Counted from the stretch's first letter, positions 1 to 8,733 are shown. The stretch is 22,733 nucleotides of DNA from an uncultured Pedobacter sp. (GCF_946479715.1 NZ_CAMLHF010000080.1:1-22733); one strand, 5' to 3'. Program-made: numbers and translations. The notes: generated from the sequence alone by a model not told the origin.

Positions 1-958
1 TGGCATTGTATAGCTTATTATCTTCTAATATTGGCATACTTCCCGAAATGATATTTACATTGTATGAAACCGCATATTCCTGAATTTTTATAACGATCTC
101 TTCAGTAAGTTCTGCAAGTTTACGCATCGCCTCCATTTCTGGCAAGTGATTATAAGGCTGCAAAAGTGGAGTATTAAAAAACTCCGGGAACATGATAAAA
201 TCGGATTTGTAACCGCTCACAGCATCTACAAAAAATTCTACCTGCTCATAAAAAGCATCCATGGTAGGGAAAAGACGCATTTGCCATTGAACCAAACCTA
301 TACGAATGGTTTTTGCGGATCTTGCCGAAGCATCAACTCCCTGATAATAAATATTATTCCATTCAATTAGCGTTGCAAATTCTTTAGATTCATGATCGCC
401 GGGAAGGTAGTTTTTTAATACCTTTCTTACGTGAAAGTCATTAGATAATTGAAAGGTAAGTGTTGAATCGTATAATTCCTTAGCTTTTACTTTATCGATA
501 TACTGTCTTGGGCTTAATGTATCGGCATGTTCATGATAGCCCGGTATGCGGCCGCCGGCAATGATACTCTTTAAATTTAAGCTTTCACAAAGTTCCTTTC
601 TGGCTTCATAAAGCCTGCGACCTAAACGCAGACCACGATATTCAGGCGAAACAAAGATCTCTATTCCGTATAAGGTATCGCCATTTGGATCATGAGTAGA
701 AAATGTATACCTACCGGTTATCATTTGATAGGTGTGTTTATCCCCATACTCATCATAGTCCACTATAATAGATAATGAACAGGCCACTACTTTCTCGTCT
801 ACAGCAATACACAACTGGCCCTCAGGAAATAATTTTAATAGTTTAGCGATGGTTTGCTTGCTCCAGATCTGTCCTCCCAGGGTATCATATGCCTGCTCCA
901 TAGATTCCTTAAGATCATTATAATCTTCAAGCGTCAATTTTCTAATTTCAATATTCAT
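1..958 (-). CDS. GNAT acetyltransferase / carbon-nitrogen hydrolase fusion protein (3' part missing)
   Basis: The reading frame opens at ATG 956-958 and stays open for 319 codons to the window edge, so only the N-terminal part is present. Residues 1 to about 210 form a GNAT N-acetyltransferase domain; the acetyl-CoA pyrophosphate-binding loop is RGLRLGRRL (108-116), preceded by the strand GIEIFVSPEY. From about 217 a nitrilase-superfamily domain begins (KTIRIGLVQWQ). Its first catalytic residue is Glu259 in FPEFF; the Lys and Cys of the triad would lie beyond the edge. This two-domain arrangement is a known family of about 500 residues, so roughly 190 residues are missing. The substrate is unknown: a GNAT domain transfers an acyl group to an amine and a nitrilase domain hydrolyses an amide or nitrile, but nothing here says which. 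It is divergent from the gene at 1137. Domain calls are secure; function is not. Confidence 0.88.
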   Translation of the reverse strand, partial: MNIEIRKLTLEDYNDLKESMEQAYDTLGGQIWSKQTIAKLLKLFPEGQLCIAVDEKVVACSLSIIVDYDEYGDKHTYQMITGRYTFSTHDPNGDTLYGIEIFVSPEYRGLRLGRRLYEARKELCESLNLKSIIAGGRIPGYHEHADTLSPRQYIDKVKAKELYDSTLTFQLSNDFHVRKVLKNYLPGDHESKEFATLIEWNNIYYQGVDASARSAKTIRIGLVQWQMRLFPTMDAFYEQVEFFVDAVSGYKSDFIMFPEFFNTPLLQPYNHLPEMEAMRKLAELTEEIVIKIQEYAVSYNVNIISGSMPILEDNKLYNA

Positions 959-1062
959 GAGTACGTGTTGTTATACTTGCTAGTGCACATAAATAGTGCC
1001 TGAAATTGTATTGTGAAACAGAATTACCCACCCTGCAAAACCATATTCCAAGAACTTCTTAC

Positions 1063-1070
1063 TATATTTA
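1063..1070 (+). promoter_or_regulatory. Possible Bacteroidota -7 box for the membrane protein/ABC pair
   Basis: TATATTTA matches seven of eight positions of the TANNTTTG -7 element used by the primary sigma factor of Bacteroidota. It lies in the 178-base divergent gap, 67 bases before ATG 1137. I see no convincing -33 element, so this is a weak call. Confidence 0.25.
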
Positions 1071-1136
1071 GCAAGGTGTGATAGACTGAGTTTGAACCAG
1101 CCTACTTACACAAAAATCATTCAACCAAAAGATAAA

Positions 1137-1439
1137 ATGTTAAAAATTAAAACATTAAGACTGATGTTTACTTTTTACATGAGCTTTTTCGTTACGGCTT
1201 TTGTATTAACTTTGGTGTCGGCATACATGCTATCTAAACTTGGTTCAGAAGCTTTCACTTTAATATTTTGGTTTAAAATGATTAGCTATGGTATAATTGT
1301 TTATTATATAAATAACTACAAGAAGAAGGAATTTTATTATTATCAAAATCTAGGAATAGCTAAGCTTACTTTATGGCTGGGTACCTTAACCTTCGACTTC
1401 CTGTTATTTGTTGCCTTTTTAATTTATGCTGCTAAATGA
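1137..1439 (+). CDS. Small three-helix membrane protein coupled to an ABC ATPase
   Basis: I do not recognise the family. From ATG 1137 the protein is 100 residues; a TTG at 1092 would add 15 polar residues before MLKIKTL, but I prefer the ATG. It is almost entirely hydrophobic, with three likely membrane helices (about residues 8-33, 42-60 and 75-98). A short KKKE segment with several tyrosines lies between helices 2 and 3. The stop overlaps the start of the ATPase gene in an ATGA (1436-1439), a strong sign of translational coupling. The protein is therefore probably the membrane partner of that ATPase. It is far shorter than an ordinary ABC-2 permease (over 200 residues, six helices) and would have to work as an oligomer, as a helper, or with a permease encoded elsewhere. 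Confidence 0.75.
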   Translation: MLKIKTLRLMFTFYMSFFVTAFVLTLVSAYMLSKLGSEAFTLIFWFKMISYGIIVYYINNYKKKEFYYYQNLGIAKLTLWLGTLTFDFLLFVAFLIYAAK

Positions 1440-2092
1440 TCCATAAACTTGAAGCCGATAGCATATTCCTTGAATTTGGTTCAAGAAGGATCTTATCTGA
1501 TATTTATTTAAAGTGTGAAACCGGCAAAATAACTGGTTTGCTTGGTAGAAATGGAAACGGCAAGACATGTTTAATGAACATTATCTACGGCAACCTAAAT
1601 GCTAATAGTAAATCCATTCGCTTTGACGATTTAACAGTTCAGGCTGCCTATAAGAGGCCTGATTTACTACTGTATCTTCCTCAGTTTAATTTCATACCAC
1701 AAACGTTAACTTTAAAAAGAGTATTTGCCGATTTTGATCTGGACTTTTTTGAATTCGAAAACCGCTTCCCGGATTTTAAATCAAGTTATAAAAGCTCCTT
1801 AAAAAGTTTATCTGGTGGCAACCGAAGACTAGTTGAAGTGTATATTGTACTAAAGGCAAAATCTAAATTCGCCATGTTGGATGAGCCTTTTTCACACCTT
1901 AGCCCAATAATGATTGAAGCTATCATGGAGCTAATGAACGAGGAAAAGAAAAATAAAGGATTACTGGTTACAGATCATATGTTCAGAAACATAATTGAGA
2001 TCAGTGATAATCTTTATGTTTTAACAGGAGGAAAAACCCATCTGACAAAGGCTGTTGAGGAACTTGAGTTTTTGGGATATGCAAAGGTTTAG
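1436..2092 (+). CDS. ABC transporter ATP-binding protein
   Basis: This is a single-domain ABC ATPase of 218 residues. Visible motifs are Walker A GRNGNGKT (37-44), Q-loop LPQFN (81-85), signature LSGGN (125-129, Asn in place of the usual Gln), Walker B FAMLDE (145-150) and the switch His181 in VTDH. All residues for ATP binding and hydrolysis are present. The regular length and lack of a C-terminal extension resemble exporter-type or LptB-like ATPases rather than sugar importers. It overlaps the small membrane-protein gene by four bases, so the two are made together. No standard permease or binding protein lies next to it, and the gene downstream is convergent. The cargo is unknown. The ATPase call is firm; the transport role is inferred from the family and the neighbour. 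Confidence 0.92.
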   Translation: MIHKLEADSIFLEFGSRRILSDIYLKCETGKITGLLGRNGNGKTCLMNIIYGNLNANSKSIRFDDLTVQAAYKRPDLLLYLPQFNFIPQTLTLKRVFADFDLDFFEFENRFPDFKSSYKSSLKSLSGGNRRLVEVYIVLKAKSKFAMLDEPFSHLSPIMIEAIMELMNEEKKNKGLLVTDHMFRNIIEISDNLYVLTGGKTHLTKAVEELEFLGYAKV

Positions 2093-2104
2093 CACTTCTT
2101 GCTA

Positions 2105-2121
2105 TTGATATACCATATCAA
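2105..2121. terminator. Short hairpin between convergent genes
   Basis: TTGATAT/ATATCAA is a perfect 7-bp stem with a 3-base ACC loop, in the 31-base gap between the convergent ABC ATPase and DUF5686 genes. It is AT-rich and has no clear U-run, so it is at best a weak terminator. Confidence 0.3.
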
Positions 2122-2123
2122 GC

Positions 2124-4694
2124 TTAGAAATCGAATTTTACTCTTGCCCGTATTCCCCATTCAGAAACCATAGGATTATCAAGATAAGTGAAGCGTTTTA
2201 CAAGATCAACCCTAAGTAGTTTAAAGATATTTCCGACACCTACGCTACCCTCAATATAAGGATCTCTGCTTAATGAGTTTGTGATAGGTACTCCATCCTG
2301 ATTAAGCACAAACTGCATTGCGCTATTATTTACCGCCGGGTTGTTTTCATTGCGCAAACCACCATATAGTGCCTTAAATGACATCACCTCTCTAAGCTTC
2401 AGTTTTTTTAACAACGGCACCTTATTAAAAAAGAAACCATTAAAGTTTTGATCTATGTTTATACTTGCATAATGATCACTAACAAACTCCAAAAAGTTCA
2501 TTAGGTTGTACGATTGCAATTGATAAGCATAAGTTTGATTCGCTCTGTGAATAGATAACAGTGGAAAAGGCACTTTACCTAAAATATAAGCACCTTCGAG
2601 TGTTACATCAGTATATCCAAGTTGAGATAGGTAAAAACGCTTATCAACACTTCCCATAAAGTTATGATAGTTATATTCACCTCCTAATACTCCCTTTATG
2701 CCTGCAGTATATCTGAAATTAAAAACAGGATATTTGTCGACAAGCGGGGTGCGGTACACTTTACCCTGATAAAACTTTTCGTGGGGTGCGTACCTTAACT
2801 GAAGTGAAATTTCTGACGTACTGATCGAGTTACTCTTAATTAAATTATTGTCTCTCGAACTTGCGAAATACAAAGATCCAGCCGGAGTTTGATTCCATTT
2901 ACGTAGACCAAGGCTATAAGAGAAGTGATTTTCAAACTCATGCACATAATCTAATCTGTAAAAATCATTGTACAGCATCATATCATTCTCTCCCCTTTTA
3001 AAGGATAACAAGAAATTATCTTCTTGTACAAACTGTAATTCCTGACCGGGTATTTTTGTATCTCTCTGGAAACTTGCCCTTAAATAGTTTTGGGGAAAAG
3101 CATAAATAGATTTATTGTTTAACGAATAGGTTCCGCTTAAGAAATACTTCCATTTAGTATCATTAAAACCATAAGCCGCATATGTCTCAAAGTAATAACG
3201 TTTGCTAAGTGCCGGAGTAGTTCTTCCCCCTAAACGCAAACGAAAACCTTCAACACTGTTAAAACTATAAAAAGTATTTACGGGACCCATTTCAAAAGGT
3301 CCAAAATCTTTATAACCAGCAAAGAAAAGCGTAACTACATCCATGGTTCTTTTGAAAGAGGGAATGGTTTGCAGCGTATCTAGATTACTGTAGACTTTTA
3401 AATTTGTAGCACTAAGCGCTTCCGGGCGATTATCGGCCCAAAATTCTTCTGACCTCTTAGTTGCATCAGCTACAACTACAGGTACTGCTGATCCGTAATA
3501 TGTAGTATCAGGAAGTGGCTTATTGATCTGATAATCTTTAAAATTCACTGTTCTTTCGCCAGTAAACCCTGTTCCGCCTTTTTTACTTAAACCAAAATCA
3601 ACAATCAGATTACTTTTACTCAGGTGATAACGCTTATCTGGATTTTGTTCAAAATCTAGCTTAGCTTCTAAGGCCCTAACGAAATTCAAATTGATGTCTT
3701 TATTTACAGTTAGGTATGCATTCTGAACAGCATAATTCCCATCTAGCGTAATGTACAACTTACCTTCAAACAAAAGGTCAGTATTGTTTCTTGGCATAAA
3801 TGAAAGCTCAACCAGCTTTGGGTTATGATTTTGAATGGTATCTGTAATGAAAAACTTATAGAATGTAGGTGCACCATCGGCAATCGGACTTAACAACTGA
3901 TTACTTACTACCGAAATATTGTTATCATAGATATCTATATCCTGATACATTCTATCGAAATAAGTGGTTAAACCCTGGTTATCGATAAAACGTTCATCAA
4001 AGTTAACACGCTTATCAGCTACTATAATGGTTTTAAGTTTTTCGGGACTTTTACGGAAGTAATTGTTCGAAAGCTTCTCTTGTTGAAATACAGGAAGCAT
4101 GGTTTTACCACCTATTTTAGTAGAGTCTTGCTCCTGGAACAAAAATTTATAATTACGGAATATCCTTTTGTTTTTAAACTTATCAGAAAGGTTACTCATA
4201 GAAAACATCATTCTTTCGTATTTCTTGTACTCAACGAAATCGTAATGATCCATACGGTTTTTAGGTTTATTAGCTATGACATTTCTGATAAGCGCAACCG
4301 CAGGGTTATCCTTATTCTTATATTTTGGCTTTTTACCTGCAGTAATTACTACTTCATCCATTTGAGTAGTTTCACTCTGAAGTTGTACATCTATTGTCTG
4401 CGTTTTGCCTGGAATAATTGTTTTTATAACCGATTTGTAGCCTACATAACTAAATTTAACCTGTGTGTGGTCCTCACTAATAGTAATACTGTATTGACCG
4501 TCTGCATCTGTCCTGCCACCCTTTTCCGTTCCCGTAATTAGAAATGAAACATATGGTAAAGTTTCTTTGGTTGTAGCATCTGTTACTGTCCCGTTAACCA
4601 CTGTTTGCTGAGCCTTTGAAGTAAAAGCAAATGCTATCAGTAAAATAACAGTTCCTATATATTTAAAATATTGATGTTTCATTATGTATTTCAT
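2124..4694 (-). CDS. DUF5686 / carboxypeptidase-regulatory-like domain outer-membrane protein
   Basis: This 856-residue protein starts with a signal peptide (hydrophobic stretch about 11-25, likely cleavage after SKA at 28). A CarboxypepD_reg-like beta-sandwich follows (about 31-112), starting VVNGTVTDATTKETLPYVSF. This domain is common at the N-terminus of Bacteroidota outer-membrane proteins. The rest matches the DUF5686 type: a periplasmic segment and then many alternating strands ending in ARVKFDF, with the terminal aromatic residue typical of an outer-membrane barrel. The second Met (codon 5, ATG at 4682) is an equally plausible start, and neither has a clear ribosome-binding site. The function of the family is unknown. 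It lacks a TonB box and plug that I can see, so it is probably not a classical TonB-dependent receptor. It lies 173 bases downstream of the export operon and probably has its own promoter. Confidence 0.88.
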   Translation of the reverse strand: MKYIMKHQYFKYIGTVILLIAFAFTSKAQQTVVNGTVTDATTKETLPYVSFLITGTEKGGRTDADGQYSITISEDHTQVKFSYVGYKSVIKTIIPGKTQTIDVQLQSETTQMDEVVITAGKKPKYKNKDNPAVALIRNVIANKPKNRMDHYDFVEYKKYERMMFSMSNLSDKFKNKRIFRNYKFLFQEQDSTKIGGKTMLPVFQQEKLSNNYFRKSPEKLKTIIVADKRVNFDERFIDNQGLTTYFDRMYQDIDIYDNNISVVSNQLLSPIADGAPTFYKFFITDTIQNHNPKLVELSFMPRNNTDLLFEGKLYITLDGNYAVQNAYLTVNKDINLNFVRALEAKLDFEQNPDKRYHLSKSNLIVDFGLSKKGGTGFTGERTVNFKDYQINKPLPDTTYYGSAVPVVVADATKRSEEFWADNRPEALSATNLKVYSNLDTLQTIPSFKRTMDVVTLFFAGYKDFGPFEMGPVNTFYSFNSVEGFRLRLGGRTTPALSKRYYFETYAAYGFNDTKWKYFLSGTYSLNNKSIYAFPQNYLRASFQRDTKIPGQELQFVQEDNFLLSFKRGENDMMLYNDFYRLDYVHEFENHFSYSLGLRKWNQTPAGSLYFASSRDNNLIKSNSISTSEISLQLRYAPHEKFYQGKVYRTPLVDKYPVFNFRYTAGIKGVLGGEYNYHNFMGSVDKRFYLSQLGYTDVTLEGAYILGKVPFPLLSIHRANQTYAYQLQSYNLMNFLEFVSDHYASINIDQNFNGFFFNKVPLLKKLKLREVMSFKALYGGLRNENNPAVNNSAMQFVLNQDGVPITNSLSRDPYIEGSVGVGNIFKLLRVDLVKRFTYLDNPMVSEWGIRARVKFDF

Positions 4695-4752
4695 TTACCT
4701 TGATCCCGCCAATGCAATGGTATTAACCGGACATACTTATTCAGGATGTCGG

Positions 4753-4760
4753 CAAAGGTA
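4753..4760 (-). promoter_or_regulatory. TANNTTTG -7 box of the DUF5686 gene
   Basis: On the minus strand this reads TACCTTTG, a full match to the Bacteroidota TANNTTTG -7 element. It gives a 5' leader of about 50 bases before ATG 4694. The -33 element is not obvious. Confidence 0.45.
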
Positions 4761-4813
4761 CATCTCAACTTTTGAATATTATACTAAAATAGTCAGGATA
4801 AAGTCTTCAACCA

Positions 4814-4827
4814 GATGTTATGACATC
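4814..4827. repeat. Small inverted repeat downstream of the sensor kinase gene
   Basis: GATGT, TATG, ACATC forms a 5-bp stem with a 4-base loop. It lies between the end of the kinase gene and the DUF5686 promoter box. There is no U-run on either strand, so it may be an operator or chance. Confidence 0.2.
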
Positions 4828-4867
4828 AAGATGAAAAAGCAAAAAAATTAAGCCTGTAAATAGCTGA

Positions 4868-6133
4868 TTAACTGAGCTGAATAACAAAATCTGTTTGTCC
4901 TGGTTGTAGGGTTTTTAATGAAAACAAAAAACCATGATTTAGTAATATCTCTCTGACCAGGGTGAGTCCGATACCCTGCCCATCTTTTTTGGTACTAAAA
5001 AACGGACTAAAGAGCTGTTCGCTTAAGTCCTCCGATATCCCCCTGCCATTATCAGTAATTGAAAGTTTCTTTAATTTAGCGTCTAGATCAAACCTCACAA
5101 CACCCTCTTGTTCAATAGCTTCTATCGAATTCTTAACAATATTAATCAGTGCTTGTTCCATTTGCTGTGAATCAGCTGAGATATAAAAGGGAGTATTTGG
5201 CAAATCAAACTCAAAACTAACACCATTTTCTTTTGCTTTGATAAGCATAAAATCTGAAACTGAATAAATTAAAGCAGTAAGATCAACCTGAAGTTTGTTT
5301 ACAGGTGTCAGTTTTACCAAATCTGCAAAATTTCTCATGAACAGATTCAGGTTCTGATTTCTTACAACGGCTACATACATCGCATTCTTTAAACTCGATT
5401 TATCTGCCGAGGTCCAAATATCATCGGTATCCAAAGCCATATTAATAATAGAATTTACCGGTCCTACTGTATTATTCACTTCGTGGGCCATCATCCTGAT
5501 CACTTTACCATAGGCATTCTTTTCTGCTTCAAAAATCTCCGCAGTTACCTCTTCAATCATTACAAACATTCTTGGAAAGCCCCTATCTATAAAATGAGAT
5601 TTCTGAATCTTATAGGTATTTAAACTACCGATTCTCATCGTTTTAGACTCACCCGCCTTAAGCGGTTCAAATTGAGTTAAAAGTAGCTCAGGGCTTGTTC
5701 CCAGTATTTCTTCTGCTTTTGGATTAATCTGCTTTATATGATTATCGTAATCGAGTATAACAATACCCGTGGGTGATGTATGGATCAGTTTTTCCAGAAA
5801 AAAATGTTGTGCTTCCTGTTTTGTCCTTTCTTCTCTTAATGCATCCATCATTTGGTTATATACATCTATAAGCTCATCGGTTTCTTTCTTTCCTGTTGGC
5901 AAAAACTTAATATTAAAATCGCGATCATTGATGGCACTAATCCCTTCCCTAAGATAATTTAAAGGCTCAACAAGCTGTTTATAAAGCCCTATCGATATCA
6001 CCACCGAAACAATAACTAAAACCTCAGAAACAATAAAAATTATCTTATTCTTCTCCAGGATAAGATAGCTAAGTCCTAAAAAGACAAGATGAAGAACAAC
6101 AATAAAGAGGATATACTTAGTCTTTAACTTCAT
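4868..6133 (-). CDS. Membrane sensor histidine kinase (NtrY-like) paired with an NtrC-type regulator
   Basis: The 421-residue protein has two membrane helices close together (about 7-26 and 31-50) with only a few residues between them, so there is almost no periplasmic sensor domain. A HAMP-like linker follows (about 51-105), then a PAS-like domain (about 112-200, SPTGIVILDYDNHIKQINPKAEEILG). The H-box MMAHEVNN contains the phosphoacceptor His217. The ATP-binding domain shows N-box NIVKNSIEA (331-339), G1 DNGRGIS (361-367), F-box FSPFFSTK (375-382) and G2 GQGIGL (385-390). It should autophosphorylate and pass phosphate to the regulator encoded five bases upstream. It is the last gene of the export operon. 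The topology suggests it senses the membrane itself or a membrane-inserted compound, or is driven by the transporter; that is inference. Confidence 0.93.
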   Translation of the reverse strand: MKLKTKYILFIVVLHLVFLGLSYLILEKNKIIFIVSEVLVIVSVVISIGLYKQLVEPLNYLREGISAINDRDFNIKFLPTGKKETDELIDVYNQMMDALREERTKQEAQHFFLEKLIHTSPTGIVILDYDNHIKQINPKAEEILGTSPELLLTQFEPLKAGESKTMRIGSLNTYKIQKSHFIDRGFPRMFVMIEEVTAEIFEAEKNAYGKVIRMMAHEVNNTVGPVNSIINMALDTDDIWTSADKSSLKNAMYVAVVRNQNLNLFMRNFADLVKLTPVNKLQVDLTALIYSVSDFMLIKAKENGVSFEFDLPNTPFYISADSQQMEQALINIVKNSIEAIEQEGVVRFDLDAKLKKLSITDNGRGISEDLSEQLFSPFFSTKKDGQGIGLTLVREILLNHGFLFSLKTLQPGQTDFVIQLS

Positions 6134-6138
6134 TCAGT

Positions 6139-7512
6139 TTAATCTTCGGCTTCATTAAATGGAATCTGATACTTCTCAAGTCTACGGTATAGTGAATTTC
6201 TTGTTATCCCAAGAGATGCAGCAGCTTTCGTAATCTTATTTTGGTGAAAGCTCATTGCTCTTTTGACCATTTCAATTTCCATCTGTTCAAGAGTAATACT
6301 ACCTACACCAGGCATTTGTACACTCATCTTTTTTGAAGGGGACAGGTCTAACTGCGCTTTAAAATCATCTATACCAAGTTCATTATTTTTGCTTACTAAA
6401 ATAGTCCGCTCTACCAGATTTTTCAGTTGTCTTATATTGCCAGGCAACTCCAATTGCTGAAGCCATTTCATTGCACTGACTGATATTGATAATAATGGCC
6501 TATTGTAGATTTCTTTAAGATTATTAATAAAGAAATCAACCAATAAAGGAATATCATCTGATCGTTCACGTAAAGGCGGTAAATTAATGGTGATCAGGTT
6601 GATGCGATACAACAAGTCTTCTCTGAAAGTGCCCGCACCGACCATTTCATTTAAATTTTTATTAGTTGCACACACCACCCTGACATCCACTACTTTACTT
6701 CGGCTGCTACCCAACACTTCGTATGTCCTGTCTTGTAAGACCCTCAATAGCTTGACCTGACTTCCAGCCTCCAGCTCTCCTATTTCATCTAAAAAGATAG
6801 TTCCTTTGTTAGACATTTCAAACCGACCTGTCCTATCGAAGCGTGCATCGGTAAATGCTCCGCGAACATGACCAAACATTTCACTTTCAAACAACGATGA
6901 GGATATTCCCCCAAGGTTAACCTTCACAAAAGGCTTATTCCGACGTGAACTATTCTCATGTATGGCTTCTGCGATCAGCTCTTTTCCTGTACCACTTTCT
7001 CCAAGAATAAGCACCGATGCATCCGTTGGTGCAATCTGCCCTATGGTTTCAAGTATAGCAAGCATCTGAGGATCTTCGGCAATAATTTGTTTAAAGTTAT
7101 ATTGCTTATCTAGTTGTTTACGACTACTATTCTTTGTTTTAGCAGTATTTAACTCAAGTAATGTTTTAACTGACTGCAAAACGTGCTCATTGTTCCATGG
7201 CTTATTTATAAAATCATTTGCGCCAAGTTTCATACCCTGAACAGCTAATTGAATACTCGCCCATCCTGTAATCAGGATCACAGGTACACCAGCATCAATT
7301 TTCCTGATGCTGCTAAGTAATTCCATCCCTTCCTCTCCAGTGGTATCAATTGAAAAGTTAAGATCAAGAAGAATCAGTTCTGGAATTTGCTCTTTGATGA
7401 TATTTAAAGCCTCTATGGCACTATCTGCCGACTTAACCTTGTTACCTGCATTTTCAAGTAATAAAGTTAAAGAAGTTCTTACAGCAATATCGTCATCTAC
7501 AATCAGTATCAT
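6139..7512 (-). CDS. Sigma54-dependent response regulator, NtrC family
   Basis: Start ATG 7512 gives 457 residues; a TTG two codons upstream is less likely. Domains in order: receiver (about 1-120) with acidic pocket DDD, phosphoacceptor Asp50 and Lys104; an AAA+ sigma54-activator domain (about 140-380) with Walker A GESGTGKE (171-178), sigma54-contact loop GAFTDA (218-223) and Walker B FLDEIGEL; and a C-terminal Fis-type helix-turn-helix (TKAAASLGITRNSLYRRLEKY). The usual loop is GAFTGA; the Asp at position five is, as I recall, frequent in Bacteroidota members and not a sign of inactivity. Phosphorylated by the kinase downstream, it should remodel sigma54-RNA polymerase at target promoters. 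It lies 20 bases after the permease gene, and the export operon itself is the likely target. Confidence 0.95.
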   Translation of the reverse strand: MILIVDDDIAVRTSLTLLLENAGNKVKSADSAIEALNIIKEQIPELILLDLNFSIDTTGEEGMELLSSIRKIDAGVPVILITGWASIQLAVQGMKLGANDFINKPWNNEHVLQSVKTLLELNTAKTKNSSRKQLDKQYNFKQIIAEDPQMLAILETIGQIAPTDASVLILGESGTGKELIAEAIHENSSRRNKPFVKVNLGGISSSLFESEMFGHVRGAFTDARFDRTGRFEMSNKGTIFLDEIGELEAGSQVKLLRVLQDRTYEVLGSSRSKVVDVRVVCATNKNLNEMVGAGTFREDLLYRINLITINLPPLRERSDDIPLLVDFFINNLKEIYNRPLLSISVSAMKWLQQLELPGNIRQLKNLVERTILVSKNNELGIDDFKAQLDLSPSKKMSVQMPGVGSITLEQMEIEMVKRAMSFHQNKITKAAASLGITRNSLYRRLEKYQIPFNEAED

Positions 7513-7532
7513 ATACAAAGTTAATATAGTTA

Positions 7533-8711
7533 TTATTCTTCATGCAATGCAATAGCAGGATGTATGGCAGCTGCCTGTTTTCCAGGATATAAAGAACAAA
7601 AGATCACCAGTAAATAAATAAAAACAATAGACAACAACAAAGCAATGATATAAACGCTGGCTGCAACATTAAAAACATTTAACAAGGGGAACTGTAAAGC
7701 AAAAAAAGAACCCAAAATAATAGATAACGTTGCCAATAGCAACGACTCACTGACCAGTTGAAATGATACTGATGAGCCTGTTGCTCCAATAGCTCGGCGC
7801 AAACCGATCTCCCCCCTTCGTTGACTAATATTATACCACAGCACCCCGAACAATCCCAAAGCCACATTTATGATTAAAAACCCTGCGACAGTAATACAAA
7901 TAATCATAGGGATAGTAGTATCAGAATTTTTAGATTCACGGGTATCTTCCATATGCTGGATCTCTGTATTTGAATTTTGGATTATTCTGGCAAGGAGTTT
8001 ACTCAACCGACTTTCAAAAGCAGCATCAGCCTTTGGACCTACTTTAAGTAATATGTGTCCTACCCATCTAAAACTTCCAGTATCCAATCTTTTATAAAAG
8101 CTCTTACCTGCCGGCCAATAGTCCCCTTCAGCTTTCACATCTGCCGTAACACCAATAACCTTCCATTTTTCTTCTTCGTTATCTGCACCAACAATTTTAC
8201 CTGCCGCAGGCTCATCTCCAAACATTGCTTGTTTTAAAGTTTGATTAATAACCACACTTTTTTGATTGATGTCTTCTTTATTGAACCACCGACCCTCCAG
8301 TAACTTCATACCTAATACCTTATTGTAATCATCTTCTACAACATAGTTATTTATTGGAGACATTTCTTTCCCTTTATAAGTAAATCCAGTTGTGGAATGG
8401 CTATTTGAATAAGGAAAATTAGCACTTGTAAAGCTTAACTCTTCTATTTCGGGTAATGCCTTTAAGCTACGCCTTACATTCTCGTAAAACATATTTAAGG
8501 AGTCAATATTATTGATTTTAACATTTCTGCTATAAGATACAGACCATACCCTCTCCGATTCGAAACCCTTGGGCAGCATATAATTCAAGTAATAAAAAGT
8601 TAATAGGGAGAATACGGCAAATATGACCAAAAAGGACACCAGTATTTCCGAAAGGAACAGGAAATTCTGCTTCCTTTTATTCCAGATCAATTTAAATAAA
8701 TGTTTGAACAT
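7533..8711 (-). CDS. ABC transporter permease, FtsX/MacB type (second permease)
   Basis: This 392-residue protein has one N-terminal membrane helix (about 19-40) and a large extracytoplasmic MacB_PCD-like domain (about 41-270). Three C-terminal helices follow (about 275-295, 320-345, 350-375). QRRGEIGLRRAIGAT, after the second helix, is the FtsX/MacB coupling segment that contacts the ATPase. Four helices with a periplasmic domain define the type VII (MacB-like) mechanotransmission family, which does not pass substrate through the inner membrane but drives it out from the periplasm through a TolC-like duct. It follows the other permease by 22 bases and differs clearly from it, so the two probably form a heterodimer. 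The substrate is unknown. Confidence 0.92.
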   Translation of the reverse strand: MFKHLFKLIWNKRKQNFLFLSEILVSFLVIFAVFSLLTFYYLNYMLPKGFESERVWSVSYSRNVKINNIDSLNMFYENVRRSLKALPEIEELSFTSANFPYSNSHSTTGFTYKGKEMSPINNYVVEDDYNKVLGMKLLEGRWFNKEDINQKSVVINQTLKQAMFGDEPAAGKIVGADNEEEKWKVIGVTADVKAEGDYWPAGKSFYKRLDTGSFRWVGHILLKVGPKADAAFESRLSKLLARIIQNSNTEIQHMEDTRESKNSDTTIPMIICITVAGFLIINVALGLFGVLWYNISQRRGEIGLRRAIGATGSSVSFQLVSESLLLATLSIILGSFFALQFPLLNVFNVAASVYIIALLLSIVFIYLLVIFCSLYPGKQAAAIHPAIALHEE

Positions 8712-8733
8712 GATAATTTCTTTAAAATGGTTC

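Noticed and set aside
1092..1136. TTG start adding 15 residues to the small membrane protein
   Set aside because: The added residues are polar and there is an ATG at 1137 that opens directly onto the first helix; the TTG has no better ribosome-binding site.
4080..4541. A 153-codon open frame on the plus strand inside the DUF5686 gene
   Set aside because: It is antisense to a well-supported 856-residue protein with a signal peptide and conserved domains. Its translation is Phe/Tyr/Cys-rich with no recognisable domain and no leader.
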